A program made the position numbers and the translations under genes. DNA of 20,186 nucleotides from Acetobacteraceae bacterium (GTDB lineage Bacteria > Pseudomonadota > Alphaproteobacteria > Acetobacterales > Acetobacteraceae), in assembly GCA_019689515.1 (NCBI GenBank), contig JADGHI010000010.1, forward strand, positions 1-20,186. The letters run 5' to 3'. Every line of letters begins with the position of its first letter. Position 1 is the first letter of the stretch. The notes under the pieces are model-generated. The model saw nothing but the letters and a program-made list of their open reading frames with translations. It did not search any database and was not told the origin of the DNA. This document shows positions 1 through 7,512 of the stretch, one piece after another.

Positions 1-342
1 GCGCCAGTGCAGCAGGTAGAGGTCGATGGTGTCCACGCGCAGGCGGCGCAGGCTGCGCTCGCAGGCCGCGGGCATGGCGCGGCGCGTGGCGTTGTGCGGG
101 TAGACCTTGGAGACGAGGAAGACGCTCTCGCGCGGCCGGCCGGCGATCGCCTCGCCGACCACTTCCTCGGCACCGCCCTCGCCATACATCTCGGCGGTGT
201 CGATCAGGGTCATGCCGAGGTCGAGGCCGAGGCGCAGGGCATCAACCTCCGCCCGGCGGTCGAGCCGGCGCTCGCCCATGTGCCAGGTGCCCTGGCCGAG
301 GGCGGGGACCTCGGTTCCGTCGGGTAGTCGCACGGTCTTCAT
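1..342 (-). CDS. Aldo/keto reductase, N-terminal part (cut by window edge)
   Basis: NAD(P)H-dependent oxidoreductase of the aldo/keto reductase superfamily, expected to be cytosolic. Only the first 114 residues are inside the window; the C-terminal two thirds, including the cofactor-binding end, lie beyond base 1. The barrel start is clear: PALGQGTWHMG near residues 13-23, then the tetrad residues Asp48 and Tyr53 (in LIDTAEMYGEGG), Lys79 (in LVSKVYPHNA) and His112 (in DLYLLHW). All four catalytic positions are therefore present. The ATG at 342 is chosen because it directly precedes the conserved first strand; a GGAGA lies about 11 bases upstream. It is divergent from the IalB-like gene with only about 33 bases between the starts. 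The substrate cannot be told from this part; the family reduces many aldehydes and ketones. Confidence 0.9.
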   Translation of the reverse strand, partial: MKTVRLPDGTEVPALGQGTWHMGERRLDRRAEVDALRLGLDLGMTLIDTAEMYGEGGAEEVVGEAIAGRPRESVFLVSKVYPHNATRRAMPAACERSLRRLRVDTIDLYLLHWR

Positions 343-375
343 GCAGTGGCGTCTCCGGTCTGCCATACTGTCGGG

Positions 376-1044
376 ATGATGACGAGCCGATCCGCGAACA
401 CCGCCGCCGCCTTCCTCCTGGCGTCGCTGCTCCCGATGCTCCCGGCCGTGGCCACGGCACAGACAACCGCCGCGCCGCCGCAGCAGCAAGTGGACGAAAC
501 GATCGGGACCTGGCACCTGCGCTGCGCGGTGGACCGCATGACCGACCGCGCCGATTGCGTGCTGCGCCACCGCGACTGGGTCGAGCCGCCCACGCCGGGC
601 CAGGCCGGGCTGGCGCTCGAGGTGCAGAACCGCGGCGGGCAGCTCGTGCCGGTGGTCACGGCGCGCGACATGCCGCTGGAAGGCGCGGCGCGCGGCATCC
701 TCGCGCTGACCGGCACCGCGCAGTTGCGCTTCCCGCCCAACCGGTTCTTCGAGATGCCCTGCGGGCTGGAGGGCCGCTCGCTGGTCTGCGCCCCGCGGCC
801 GGGCGGCGACGCGGCACGCGCGGCAGAGGAGTTGCCAGGGGCAACGCGGGTGCTGTTGCGCATGGTGGGCCTTGGCACGGGTGGGGGGCCGCAGACCGAG
901 CCGGTCGATCTGCCACTCACCGGGACGCGCGAGGCGTTGGCGCGGTTCCGGCAGCTCGCGCCGAATCCGCCGCCGCCTCCGCCGCCCCCGGGGGTCGAGG
1001 CACGCGAATTGGTGGAGCGGCTGCTGCGCCTGTTCGGCAACTAA
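376..1044 (+). CDS. IalB-like secreted protein
   Basis: Predicted exported protein of about 222 residues. Seen: an N-terminal signal peptide with a hydrophobic stretch (AAAFLLASLLPMLPAVATA) and a likely signal peptidase I site after Ala28, then a core with a TWHLRC...DC motif, a second Cys pair around MPCGLEGRSLVC, and a Pro-rich run (eight Pro) before a short amphipathic C-terminal tail. The W-x-x-R-C...C spacing, the later C-x(8)-C and the IxL-type closing strand resemble the invasion-associated locus B family of alphaproteobacteria, whose molecular function is poorly known; this assignment is by pattern only. Two adjacent ATGs (376, 379) precede the signal peptide. An in-frame GTG at 346 would add ten residues before the signal peptide and is less likely. 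A CATACT hexamer (364-369) sits six bases before the ATG, so a leaderless or very short-leader transcript is possible, but no good -35 is seen. Confidence 0.6.
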   Translation: MMTSRSANTAAAFLLASLLPMLPAVATAQTTAAPPQQQVDETIGTWHLRCAVDRMTDRADCVLRHRDWVEPPTPGQAGLALEVQNRGGQLVPVVTARDMPLEGAARGILALTGTAQLRFPPNRFFEMPCGLEGRSLVCAPRPGGDAARAAEELPGATRVLLRMVGLGTGGGPQTEPVDLPLTGTREALARFRQLAPNPPPPPPPPGVEARELVERLLRLFGN

Positions 1045-1067
1045 TCGGCGACTTAATCGGCGATTAA
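1042..1067. repeat. 12-bp tandem repeat carrying in-frame stop codons
   Basis: Two copies of a 12-base unit (TAATCGGCGACT then TAATCGGCGATT) follow one another at the end of the IalB-like gene. The first TAA is the stop codon and the second repeats in the same frame 12 bases later, giving a back-up stop. It looks like a small local duplication. Confidence 0.7.
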
Positions 1068-1072
1068 GGCGC

Positions 1073-1103
1073 GCGGCGGGGCGCTCCGGCACCGCCCCGC
1101 CGC
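1073..1103. terminator. Strong hairpin between convergent genes
   Basis: Perfect 11-bp inverted repeat (GCGGCGGGGCG / CGCCCCGCCGC) with a 9-base loop, lying between the ends of the IalB-like gene (1044) and the BKACE gene (1121). The position suits a bidirectional terminator. There is no U-tract on either side, so termination is inferred from structure and place only. Confidence 0.55.
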
Positions 1104-1120
1104 CGCAAGCGGCAAGCGCC

Positions 1121-2047
1121 TCAGAAGCCGACCAGGTCGCCGCCCTTGAGCTTCAACATCGCGCGTGCCTCGGCCGGGGTCGCGATCTCCAGGCTCAGCT
1201 CCTCGAGGATGCGGCGGATCTTCGCCACCTGCTCCGCATTGGACGTCGCCTGCTTGCCCCGGCCGATCCAGAGGCTGTCCTCGAGCCCGACGCGGACATT
1301 GCCGCCCATCATCCCCGCCATCGTGCAGAGCGGCATCTGGTGCCGGCCCGCGGCGAGAACGGACCAGACATAGGCATCGCCGAACAGCCGGTCCGCCGTC
1401 TCCTTCATGAACAGCAGGTTGCGCGGCTCGGCGCCGATGCCGCCGAGGATGCCGAAGATCGTCTGCACGAAGAGCGGCGGCTCCACCACCTTGCGGTCGA
1501 GCATGTGGGCGAGGTTGTAGAGGTGGCCCATGTCGTAGCACTCGAACTCGAAGCGCGTGCCGTGCGCCTTGCCGAGCCGCTCGACGATCTGCTCGATGTC
1601 CTGGAAGGTGTTGCGGAAGATGAAGTTGGTGGTGCCCTCGAGGTAGGGCTTCTCCCAGTCGTACTTGAACTTCTTCACCCGCGCGGCGCTCGGCGCGATG
1701 TTGAAGTTCATCGAGCCCATGTTGAGCGAGCACATCTCGGGCTTCGCCAGCAGCGGGGCGGCGAGGCGCTCGTCGAGGCTCATGCCGAGGCCGCCGCCGG
1801 TGGTGATGTTGATCACCGCGTCGGTGGACTGCTTGATGACCGGCAGGAACTGCATGAACACCGCAGGGTCGGGCGTCGGGCGTCCGTCCTTGGGGTCGCG
1901 GGCGTGCAGGTGGATGATGGCGGCGCCGGCCTCGGCCGCGGCGATGGACTGCTCGGCGATCTGCTGCGGCGTGATCGGCAGGTAGTCGCTCATCGAGGGC
2001 GTGTGGATCGCCCCGGTGACGGCACAGCTGATGATGACCTTGGACAT
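1121..2047 (-). CDS. BKACE family beta-keto acid cleavage enzyme (DUF849)
   Basis: Cytosolic metal-dependent enzyme of the BKACE (formerly DUF849) family, which condenses a beta-keto acid with acetyl-CoA and releases acetoacetate plus a new CoA ester; the founding member cleaves 3-keto-5-aminohexanoate in lysine fermentation. Seen: 308 residues, the usual full length; the zinc site IHLHARD with His46 and His48 at the family's positions; the NITTGGG strand near 80-86; the GGNVRVGLEDS segment (248-258) holding the conserved Glu256/Asp257 pair. Start ATG 2047 has GGAGGAG upstream. The gene lies downstream of a periplasmic solute receptor on the same strand, 88 bases apart with a hairpin between them. 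Substrate specificity varies widely in this family and cannot be set here; the receptor neighbour hints at an imported acid or amino-acid derivative. Confidence 0.9.
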   Translation of the reverse strand: MSKVIISCAVTGAIHTPSMSDYLPITPQQIAEQSIAAAEAGAAIIHLHARDPKDGRPTPDPAVFMQFLPVIKQSTDAVINITTGGGLGMSLDERLAAPLLAKPEMCSLNMGSMNFNIAPSAARVKKFKYDWEKPYLEGTTNFIFRNTFQDIEQIVERLGKAHGTRFEFECYDMGHLYNLAHMLDRKVVEPPLFVQTIFGILGGIGAEPRNLLFMKETADRLFGDAYVWSVLAAGRHQMPLCTMAGMMGGNVRVGLEDSLWIGRGKQATSNAEQVAKIRRILEELSLEIATPAEARAMLKLKGGDLVGF

Positions 2048-2095
2048 GGCGGCCTCGCCTCTCCTCCGGCTGAGGGGTCAATTCTGCCGCGCGCG

Positions 2096-2122
2096 GCGCC
2101 GCGCCGGAAGGGGGCGCGGCGC
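2096..2122 (-). terminator. Hairpin between solute receptor and BKACE genes
   Basis: Perfect 10-bp inverted repeat (GCGCCGCGCC / GGCGCGGCGC) with a 7-base loop, just after the receptor stop codon at 2136. No U-tract. It may end or weaken transcription into the BKACE gene, or protect the receptor mRNA 3' end, a common pattern when a binding protein is made in excess. Confidence 0.4.
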
Positions 2123-2135
2123 GGGCCGCCCCCTC

Positions 2136-3752
2136 CTACGGCGTGAGGCGCAGCGACGTGGCCAGGGTGTACTCGTCCGAGCGCGGCGCATAGGTGAAGC
2201 CGCGCCGCGTCGCCCAGATGTTCACCTGATGATGGATCGGCAGCACCGGCGCGTCCTCCATGGCGATCCGCATGGCCTCGCGCCAGAGGCGAATGCGCTC
2301 CTGCTGGTCGAGGGAGACGACGGCGCGGGAATAGAGCTCGTCCACCCGCGGGTTGGAGTAGCCGTGACGGTTCACCGTGCCCCAGCCTCGCGCGCGGTCC
2401 TCGGTGAGCAGCACGGGGGCGAAGATGTTGTTGGGTTCGTAGGCGCTGCTCTGCCATCCGGTCAGCGCGGCGCTGAAGGCGCGCTGGGCGGAGCGCGGGA
2501 AGAACACGGTGGAGGGCATCGCCTCGACCCGCATGCGGATGCCGATGCGCTCCCAGTACTGGGCGATGGCCTGCAGGATCTTCTCGTCGTTCACGTACCG
2601 GTCGCTCGGGCCGGCGAGGGCGAGGCGGAAGCCGCCGCCCCAGCCCGCCTCGGCCAGGAGCTGCCGGGCGCGCGCGGGGTCGTAGGGGTCGGGCCGCAGC
2701 TCAGGATCGGCGACGCCGAGGCCGATCGCCTGCATCTGCCCGGCGGGGACCGACTGTCCCTCCATGATGTTGCGCCGGATCGCCTCGCGATCGATCGCGA
2801 GGGAGAGGGCGCGGCGGACGCGAACATCCTTGAGCGGATTGCGGTCCATCGGCCGGCCGTCGAGATCGGCCACGCCCGGCGAGGCGTCGCGCGAGACGTC
2901 GAGCGAGAGGTAGATCAGCCGCGTGCCCGGGCTGCGCCAGACGGCGATGTTGGGATCGCGCTCCAGCATCGCGACGTCGCGCGGCGGGACGATCTCGATG
3001 AGCTGCACGTCGCCCGCGCGGAGCGCGGCGACGCGCGCGCTGTCATTGGCGATGACGCGGAACGTCACGCGCGACCAGGGCGAGGGCTCGCCACGCCAGG
3101 AGGGGTTGCGCTCCAGCACCACGCGCTCGCCCTGGACGTATTCGCGCAGGCGGAAAGGCCCGCTGCCGATGGCGGCACGGCCGGCGTTGAAGTCGGCGGT
3201 CGTCGCCTCGCGCGCGATGCGCTCGGGCACGATCATCACCGGTGGGATGTTCTCGGGGAGCAGCGGCGCCGGGCCGTTGGTGAGAAGGCGCACCGTGTGG
3301 GGCCCGGCCGCTTCCACCGTGCGCACCTGCTGGACGTAGATGGTGAGCCGCCCGGGGCTGTTCGGAACGTTGGGCAGTCGCGCGATCGTGGCGGCAACAT
3401 CCGCGGCCGTCACCGGCTGGCCGTCGGAAAAGCGCGCCTCCGGATGGAGGTGGAAGTCCCAGCCGGTGCCGTCGGGCAGGATCTCCCAGCGCGTCGCGAG
3501 CGCCGGGATGGTGCGGCTCTGCTCGTCGCGCCAGACCAGCGGCTCGAACACATGCTGCTGCACCATGAAGGAGGGGGAGTGGGCGAAGAAGTGCGGATCG
3601 AAGCTCGCGGGCGGCGCGCCGAGGGCGATGGTCACCTCGCGCCCGGGCGGCGATTGCGACTGTCCTGCCGGCTGCGCGGTCGCGGACAAGGCGCAGGCGC
3701 CAAGCAGAAGCGCTGCGCGCGCGATGGTGGCGAAGGCGGCGTGGATGCGCAT
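2136..3752 (-). CDS. ABC transporter substrate-binding protein, peptide/nickel (SBP_bac_5) type
   Basis: Periplasmic receptor of the DppA/OppA family (SBP_bac_5), 538 residues, normal length. Seen: a basic N-terminus followed by ARAALLLGACALSATA, a Sec signal with probable cleavage before Gln27; the family start EVTIALGAPPASFDPHF; the LATRWEILPDGTGWDFHLHPEARFSDG block near 90; the DVRVRRALSLAIDREAI block; and the C-terminal PVLPIHHQVNIWATR. The ATG at 3752 is preceded by an excellent AGGGAGG six bases away. The frame stays open far upstream to 4466, but that part overlaps the EamA gene and is antisense noise. No permease or ATPase gene lies beside it in the window, so it is an orphan receptor unless partners are elsewhere. 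The downstream BKACE gene suggests the ligand may feed that enzyme. LGAC is a weak lipobox; a lipoprotein is possible but less likely. Confidence 0.93.
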   Translation of the reverse strand: MRIHAAFATIARAALLLGACALSATAQPAGQSQSPPGREVTIALGAPPASFDPHFFAHSPSFMVQQHVFEPLVWRDEQSRTIPALATRWEILPDGTGWDFHLHPEARFSDGQPVTAADVAATIARLPNVPNSPGRLTIYVQQVRTVEAAGPHTVRLLTNGPAPLLPENIPPVMIVPERIAREATTADFNAGRAAIGSGPFRLREYVQGERVVLERNPSWRGEPSPWSRVTFRVIANDSARVAALRAGDVQLIEIVPPRDVAMLERDPNIAVWRSPGTRLIYLSLDVSRDASPGVADLDGRPMDRNPLKDVRVRRALSLAIDREAIRRNIMEGQSVPAGQMQAIGLGVADPELRPDPYDPARARQLLAEAGWGGGFRLALAGPSDRYVNDEKILQAIAQYWERIGIRMRVEAMPSTVFFPRSAQRAFSAALTGWQSSAYEPNNIFAPVLLTEDRARGWGTVNRHGYSNPRVDELYSRAVVSLDQQERIRLWREAMRIAMEDAPVLPIHHQVNIWATRRGFTYAPRSDEYTLATSLRLTP

Positions 3753-3953
3753 GACGACCTCCCTGGCTGCCTTGGATCGGCCAGGCCGCGCACCAGGGGT
3801 CCGGGTGCGGCCCGGCGATCCGGGCAACGATAAGGCTCGCGCCATCCGGCCGGCCAGCGGAATCCGTGCAAGACGCAGCAGACAAGCGTTCGGGGATCCG
3901 CCCCGCCGGCGGGGCCTTGCCGGCCAGGCGCGGCGCGGCGAGGCTCCCGTCCC
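3753..3953. other. Divergent intergenic region, promoters not resolved
   Basis: About 200 bases between the divergent solute-receptor and EamA genes. It must hold promoters for both, but I see no convincing -35/-10 pair. A 14-bp perfect palindrome (CCCCGCCGGCGGGG, 3901-3914) lies 40 bases before the EamA start; with this base composition it could be chance. Confidence 0.4.
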
Positions 3954-4787
3954 ATGCTCTCCGGTACGGTCTTCGCCCTGGTGCTCACCGGCGCGGCGCT
4001 GCATGCGGCCTGGAACGTCGCGGTGCGCGGCGCACGCGACCAGCGGCGCGAGGCTGCGCTGGTGGTGGCGGGGGGTGCGCTGCTCTCGGCGCTCGCCCTG
4101 CCCTTCCTGCCGCTGCCGCGGGCGGCGGCCCTGCCCTGGCTGATGGGCTCGGTGGCGCTGCATGTGGTCTATTTCGTGCTGGTGGCGGAGGCCTATGCGC
4201 GCGGGGCGGTGGCGCTCGCCTATCCGCTGATGCGTGGCGTGGCGCCGGTGCTGACGGCGCTCGCCGCCTGGCCGATGTTCGGCGAGGGGCTGCCCACGCA
4301 GGGATGGCTCGGCGTCGGCGCCGTGTGCGGCGGCGTGCTGGTGCTCGCGCTCGGCCGGCGCGCGGCGGATGGGACGGGGGCCGCGGTCGGGTTCGCGCTC
4401 TCCAATGCCGCGGTGATTGCCGCCTACACCTTGGTGGACGCGGCGGGGGCGCGCGCCTCGGGCCATGCGGTGGCGTACACGCTGTGGCTGTTCGTGCTGA
4501 TGGCGGTCCCGACCGTGCTGCTCCTGCTGCGCTTCCGGCTCGTGGCGCCGCGCGGCGCGGAGGCCGCGCGCGCGCTGGGCGGCGGGGCGGCGAGCGTCGC
4601 GGCCTACGCGCTGGCGCTGTGGGCGATGGCGCTCGCGCCGGTCGCGGCGGTGGCGGCACTGCGCGAGACCTCGACGTTGTTCGGGCTGGTGCTGGCGCGG
4701 CTGGCGCTCGGCGAGCGGCCCGGCTCGGCAGGCTGGGCCGGGGCGGCTGCGATCGCGGCGGGCGCGGCGCTGATCCGGCTGGCGTGA
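3954..4787 (+). CDS. EamA/DMT family transporter
   Basis: Inner-membrane carrier of the drug/metabolite transporter superfamily, usually an exporter or importer of amino acids, nucleotides or related metabolites. Seen: 277 residues, mostly hydrophobic, with nine to ten likely membrane helices arranged as two EamA repeats. Each repeat ends in the family pattern: AYARGAVALAYPLMRGVAPVL followed by FGE (109-111), and WAMALAPVAAVAALRETSTLF followed by LGE (252-254). The N-terminal HAAWNVAVRG is also typical. The start at 3954 fits the first helix; the ribosome site (GAGG) is weak. It ends seven bases from the convergent acyl-CoA ligase, with no hairpin between. Substrate unknown. Confidence 0.88.
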   Translation: MLSGTVFALVLTGAALHAAWNVAVRGARDQRREAALVVAGGALLSALALPFLPLPRAAALPWLMGSVALHVVYFVLVAEAYARGAVALAYPLMRGVAPVLTALAAWPMFGEGLPTQGWLGVGAVCGGVLVLALGRRAADGTGAAVGFALSNAAVIAAYTLVDAAGARASGHAVAYTLWLFVLMAVPTVLLLLRFRLVAPRGAEAARALGGGAASVAAYALALWAMALAPVAAVAALRETSTLFGLVLARLALGERPGSAGWAGAAAIAAGAALIRLA

Positions 4788-4794
4788 GGCGTTC

Positions 4795-6246
4795 CTAGCC
4801 GCGTGCCGCCAGCGCGCGGAGTGCGCCGAGCTCGACCTTGCCGAGCGCGGTGCGCGGCAGCGCCTCCACCACGACCACGTCGCGCGGGTGCTTGAAGCGC
4901 GCGATCCGGCCCTCGAAGTGCGCGAGCACGGCCTCGCGCGAGAAGCCCTCGCCGGGGACGACGACGGCGACCGGCACCTCGCCCCAGCGCGGGTCCGGGC
5001 GGCCGCAGACCGCGCCTTCGCGCACGCCTGGGGCTGTGCGCAGGACGCGCTCGACCTCGGCGGGGTAGATGTTCTCGCCGCCGGAGATGATCACGTGCTT
5101 CAGGCGGTCGGTGAACCACCAGCGGCCGGCCTCGTCCACATGGCCGATGTCGCCGGTGGCGAACCAGCCACCCTCGGTCGTGGCGGGCCGATCGGGCCAG
5201 TAGGCGCGCAGCACGGAGGGGCCGCGGACCTGGATCTCGCCGCGCCCCCCGGGCGGAAGCGGGCGGCCCTCAGCATCCACGACGCGGCATTCGGCGTGCA
5301 GCGCGGGACGGCCGATGGAGCCCGGGGCAGCGATGGCCTCGTCGCGCAACTGGTAGATCGCGATAGGACTGGTCTCGGTCGCGCCATAGACCTGCTGGAC
5401 GGGGATGCCGCGGGCGTGGAAGGCCTCGATCAGCGGGAGCGGCACCTCGGAGGAGCCGGCGCCGACCGCGCGCAGCGAGGAGAGATCGGCCGCGGCCCAG
5501 CCCGGATGCGTGACCAGCGCCTGCATCACCGCGGGCACGAGCAGCGACAGCGTCGGCCGGTCGCGCGTGCAGGAGTCGAAGAAGGCGGCAGGATCGAAGC
5601 GCGGGTGCAGCACGACCTCGGCGCCAGCGTAGAGCGCGGGCAGGGTCTGGATGTTCAGCCCGCCGACATGGAACAGCGGCAACACGGTGAGCACACGGTC
5701 GGCGGGCGAGAGCGCGTGCATGTGCACGCTGTTGAGCGCGTTGAACAGCAGCGCGCGCTGGTCGAGCACGGCGCCCTTCGGCCGGCCCGTCGTGCCGGAG
5801 GTGTAGACGAGGAGGATCGGGTCGGACTCCTCGCCCGCCGGCGCCGGCGCGGGGCCGTCGGCGCGCTCCGCCTCCGCATCGAAGAGAGCGCAGCCCTCCG
5901 GGGTGACCGCGCGGGCGGCGTCGGCGTGCTCGCGCGTGGCGGCGAGCAGGCGGGCGCCGGAATCCTCCAGCATGAAGCGCAGCTCGGGCGGGGCGAGGCG
6001 CCAGTTCAGCGGCACCTGGATCGCCCCGAGCCGGGCGCAGGCGAAGAGCAGCACGATCTGCGCGGGATGGTTCAGGCCGAGGAAGGCCACCCGGTCGCCG
6101 CGCCGCACGCCGCGCGCGGCGAGGGCAGCGGCGGCACGAGCGATGTCGCGGGCGAGGGCAGCGTAGGTGATGACCTGCCCCTCGAAGCGCAGCGCGGGGG
6201 CATCGGGCGTATGGTCGTCGTGGCCTTCGATCCAGCGCCCGATCAT
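4795..6246 (-). CDS. Acyl-CoA ligase (AMP-binding, ANL family)
   Basis: ATP-dependent CoA ligase activating a carboxylic acid through an acyl-adenylate, 483 residues. Seen in order: the P-loop-like YTSGTTGRPKG (148-158), LPLFHVGG (189-196), YGATETS (287-293), WFATGDIG (361-368), the hinge region DRLKHVIISGGENIYP (380-395) and the catalytic Lys470 in PRTALGK. It is the last gene of the operon starting at 9386: its ATG overlaps the stop of the acyl-CoA dehydrogenase gene (TGATG), so translation is probably coupled. The short length and motif set resemble medium-chain/aromatic acyl-CoA or malonyl-CoA type ligases, but the acid is not predictable. It probably makes the CoA ester used by the flavoprotein next to it. 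The frame is open well upstream of the chosen start, inside the dehydrogenase gene; that part is not coding. Confidence 0.93.
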   Translation of the reverse strand: MIGRWIEGHDDHTPDAPALRFEGQVITYAALARDIARAAAALAARGVRRGDRVAFLGLNHPAQIVLLFACARLGAIQVPLNWRLAPPELRFMLEDSGARLLAATREHADAARAVTPEGCALFDAEAERADGPAPAPAGEESDPILLVYTSGTTGRPKGAVLDQRALLFNALNSVHMHALSPADRVLTVLPLFHVGGLNIQTLPALYAGAEVVLHPRFDPAAFFDSCTRDRPTLSLLVPAVMQALVTHPGWAAADLSSLRAVGAGSSEVPLPLIEAFHARGIPVQQVYGATETSPIAIYQLRDEAIAAPGSIGRPALHAECRVVDAEGRPLPPGGRGEIQVRGPSVLRAYWPDRPATTEGGWFATGDIGHVDEAGRWWFTDRLKHVIISGGENIYPAEVERVLRTAPGVREGAVCGRPDPRWGEVPVAVVVPGEGFSREAVLAHFEGRIARFKHPRDVVVVEALPRTALGKVELGALRALAARG

Positions 6247-7508
6247 CAATCGGTCTCGCCCTTTTCGTAGAGGCAGTCGCGCCCCAGCCGGTCGAGGCAC
6301 AGCTCCGCCGTCCAGGGCAGCATCAGCGAGCCGCAACGGGCGTCGCGGTAGATGCGCTCCAGCGGCAGCGACTTCAGCATGGACTGGCCGCCGCAGGTGC
6401 GGATGGCGAGCGCGGCCAGCGCCTGCGCGTTCTCCATCACCGTGTACTGCGCCGCCCAGGCGCGCATCACCTGGTCCTTGGAGGGGGCGGGGCCGGCCTC
6501 GGCGATGGCCTGGAACCAGATCGCCTTGGTCTGCTCCAGCATCACCTTCATCTGCGCGACGGCGATCTGCTTGGTGGGGTACATGCGGCGCTTCACCGGC
6601 GGCATGCCGGGCCACTCGCCGCGTAGATAGGCGATGGTGAAGTCGAAGGCCGCCTGGGCAAGGCCCATATAGGTCGGCGAGAGCGTCAGGAACATGTGCG
6701 GCCAGCGCGTTGCCGCCTGGAAGTAGCAGCCGGGCGGCATCAGCGCGGCGTCCTCCTCCACGAACACGTCCTTGAACAGCAGGTCGCGCGAGACCGTGCC
6801 ACGCATCCCGAGCGGGTCCCACTCGCCGACGACGGAAACCCCCGGCGCCTTCGCCGGGATGGCGAGATAGAGCGTGTCGCGCCGCGACAGGCCCTCGCCC
6901 TCGCGCGTCTCGGTGCACAGCACGCCGTAGTAGTCGGCATGGCCGGCGAGGCTGGCGAAGATCTTCTTGCCGTTCACGAGAAAGCCGCCCGCCACGCGCC
7001 GCGCCGTGGTGCCGAAGGCGACGGTGCCGGCCGCCGCGGCGCCGCCCTCCGAGAAGGGCTGGGCGTAGATGGCGCCGTCGCGGAGGATGCGGCCGTAGTG
7101 GATGGCGCGGCGGCGGCGGTGCTCGGCGCGCGTCACCGCGTCCATCTCCAGATCCTCGGTCAGCGCGCCGGACCAGAGGGTGGAGCAGACATGCATGTTC
7201 CAGGTGAGCGCCGTCGCGCCGCAGTAGCGGCCCATCTCCGCCGCGACGAGGCAGTAGGCGCGGAAGCCCGCACCGGCGCCGCCCTCCTCCTTCGGAATGC
7301 AGAGCGAGAGGAAGCCTTCCCGGTGCATGTCGCGGTAGTTCTCGGTCGGGAAGGACGCCTCGCGGTCGTGGCGCGCCGCGCGCGGGGCGAGCGCCCGGCG
7401 GCCGAGGTCGCGCGCCTTCGCGGTCCATTCGGCCTCGAATTCCGTCAGGCGGAAGGCGGCGGGGTCGAACATCGGCGCGTCGGCGGCGGCCGTGGCGGGC
7501 GCGGTCAT
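6246..7508 (-). CDS. Acyl-CoA dehydrogenase-fold flavoprotein lacking the usual catalytic Glu
   Basis: FAD enzyme of the acyl-CoA dehydrogenase superfamily, 420 residues. Seen: the N-terminal helical domain with FLSLCIPKEEGGAGAGF (66-82), the middle strand domain with YAQPFSEGGAAAAG (148-161) and NGKKIFASLAGHADYYGVL (179-197), the WDPLGMRGTVSRDLLF block (230-245), and the C-terminal helices with ALAIRTCGGQSMLKSLPLERIYRDARCGSL split over 366-395. After YRDAR the usual IYEGT motif is replaced by LMLPWTAEL (395-403): Pro398 aligns with the catalytic Glu of classic family members. The protein may therefore use another base or act as a flavin oxygenase or hydroxylase, as other members of the fold do. 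It starts at ATG 7508, four bases after the hydrolase stop, and its stop overlaps the ligase ATG. Confidence 0.88.
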   Translation of the reverse strand: MTAPATAAADAPMFDPAAFRLTEFEAEWTAKARDLGRRALAPRAARHDREASFPTENYRDMHREGFLSLCIPKEEGGAGAGFRAYCLVAAEMGRYCGATALTWNMHVCSTLWSGALTEDLEMDAVTRAEHRRRRAIHYGRILRDGAIYAQPFSEGGAAAAGTVAFGTTARRVAGGFLVNGKKIFASLAGHADYYGVLCTETREGEGLSRRDTLYLAIPAKAPGVSVVGEWDPLGMRGTVSRDLLFKDVFVEEDAALMPPGCYFQAATRWPHMFLTLSPTYMGLAQAAFDFTIAYLRGEWPGMPPVKRRMYPTKQIAVAQMKVMLEQTKAIWFQAIAEAGPAPSKDQVMRAWAAQYTVMENAQALAALAIRTCGGQSMLKSLPLERIYRDARCGSLMLPWTAELCLDRLGRDCLYEKGETD

Positions 7509-7512
7509 CGGG

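Noticed and set aside
3690..3752. Lipoprotein signal in the solute receptor
   Set aside because: LGAC is a poor lipobox and a good signal peptidase I site (SATA before Gln27) follows; not called.
2001..3833. Long plus-strand open frame opposite the solute receptor gene
   Set aside because: Arg/Gly/Ala/His-rich shadow of the minus-strand gene with no domain; the receptor has complete family motifs and a strong ribosome site.
3901..3914. Palindrome CCCCGCCGGCGGGG as an operator
   Set aside because: Only G and C in a DNA of very high GC content, and no second site; kept only as a note in the intergenic entry.
3753..4466. N-terminal extension of the solute receptor frame
   Set aside because: Runs antisense through the EamA gene and lies upstream of a clear signal peptide with AGGGAGG at 3758-3764.
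6247..7428. N-terminal extension of the acyl-CoA ligase frame
   Set aside because: Out-of-frame reading of the acyl-CoA dehydrogenase gene; the ligase family start fits ATG 6246 exactly.
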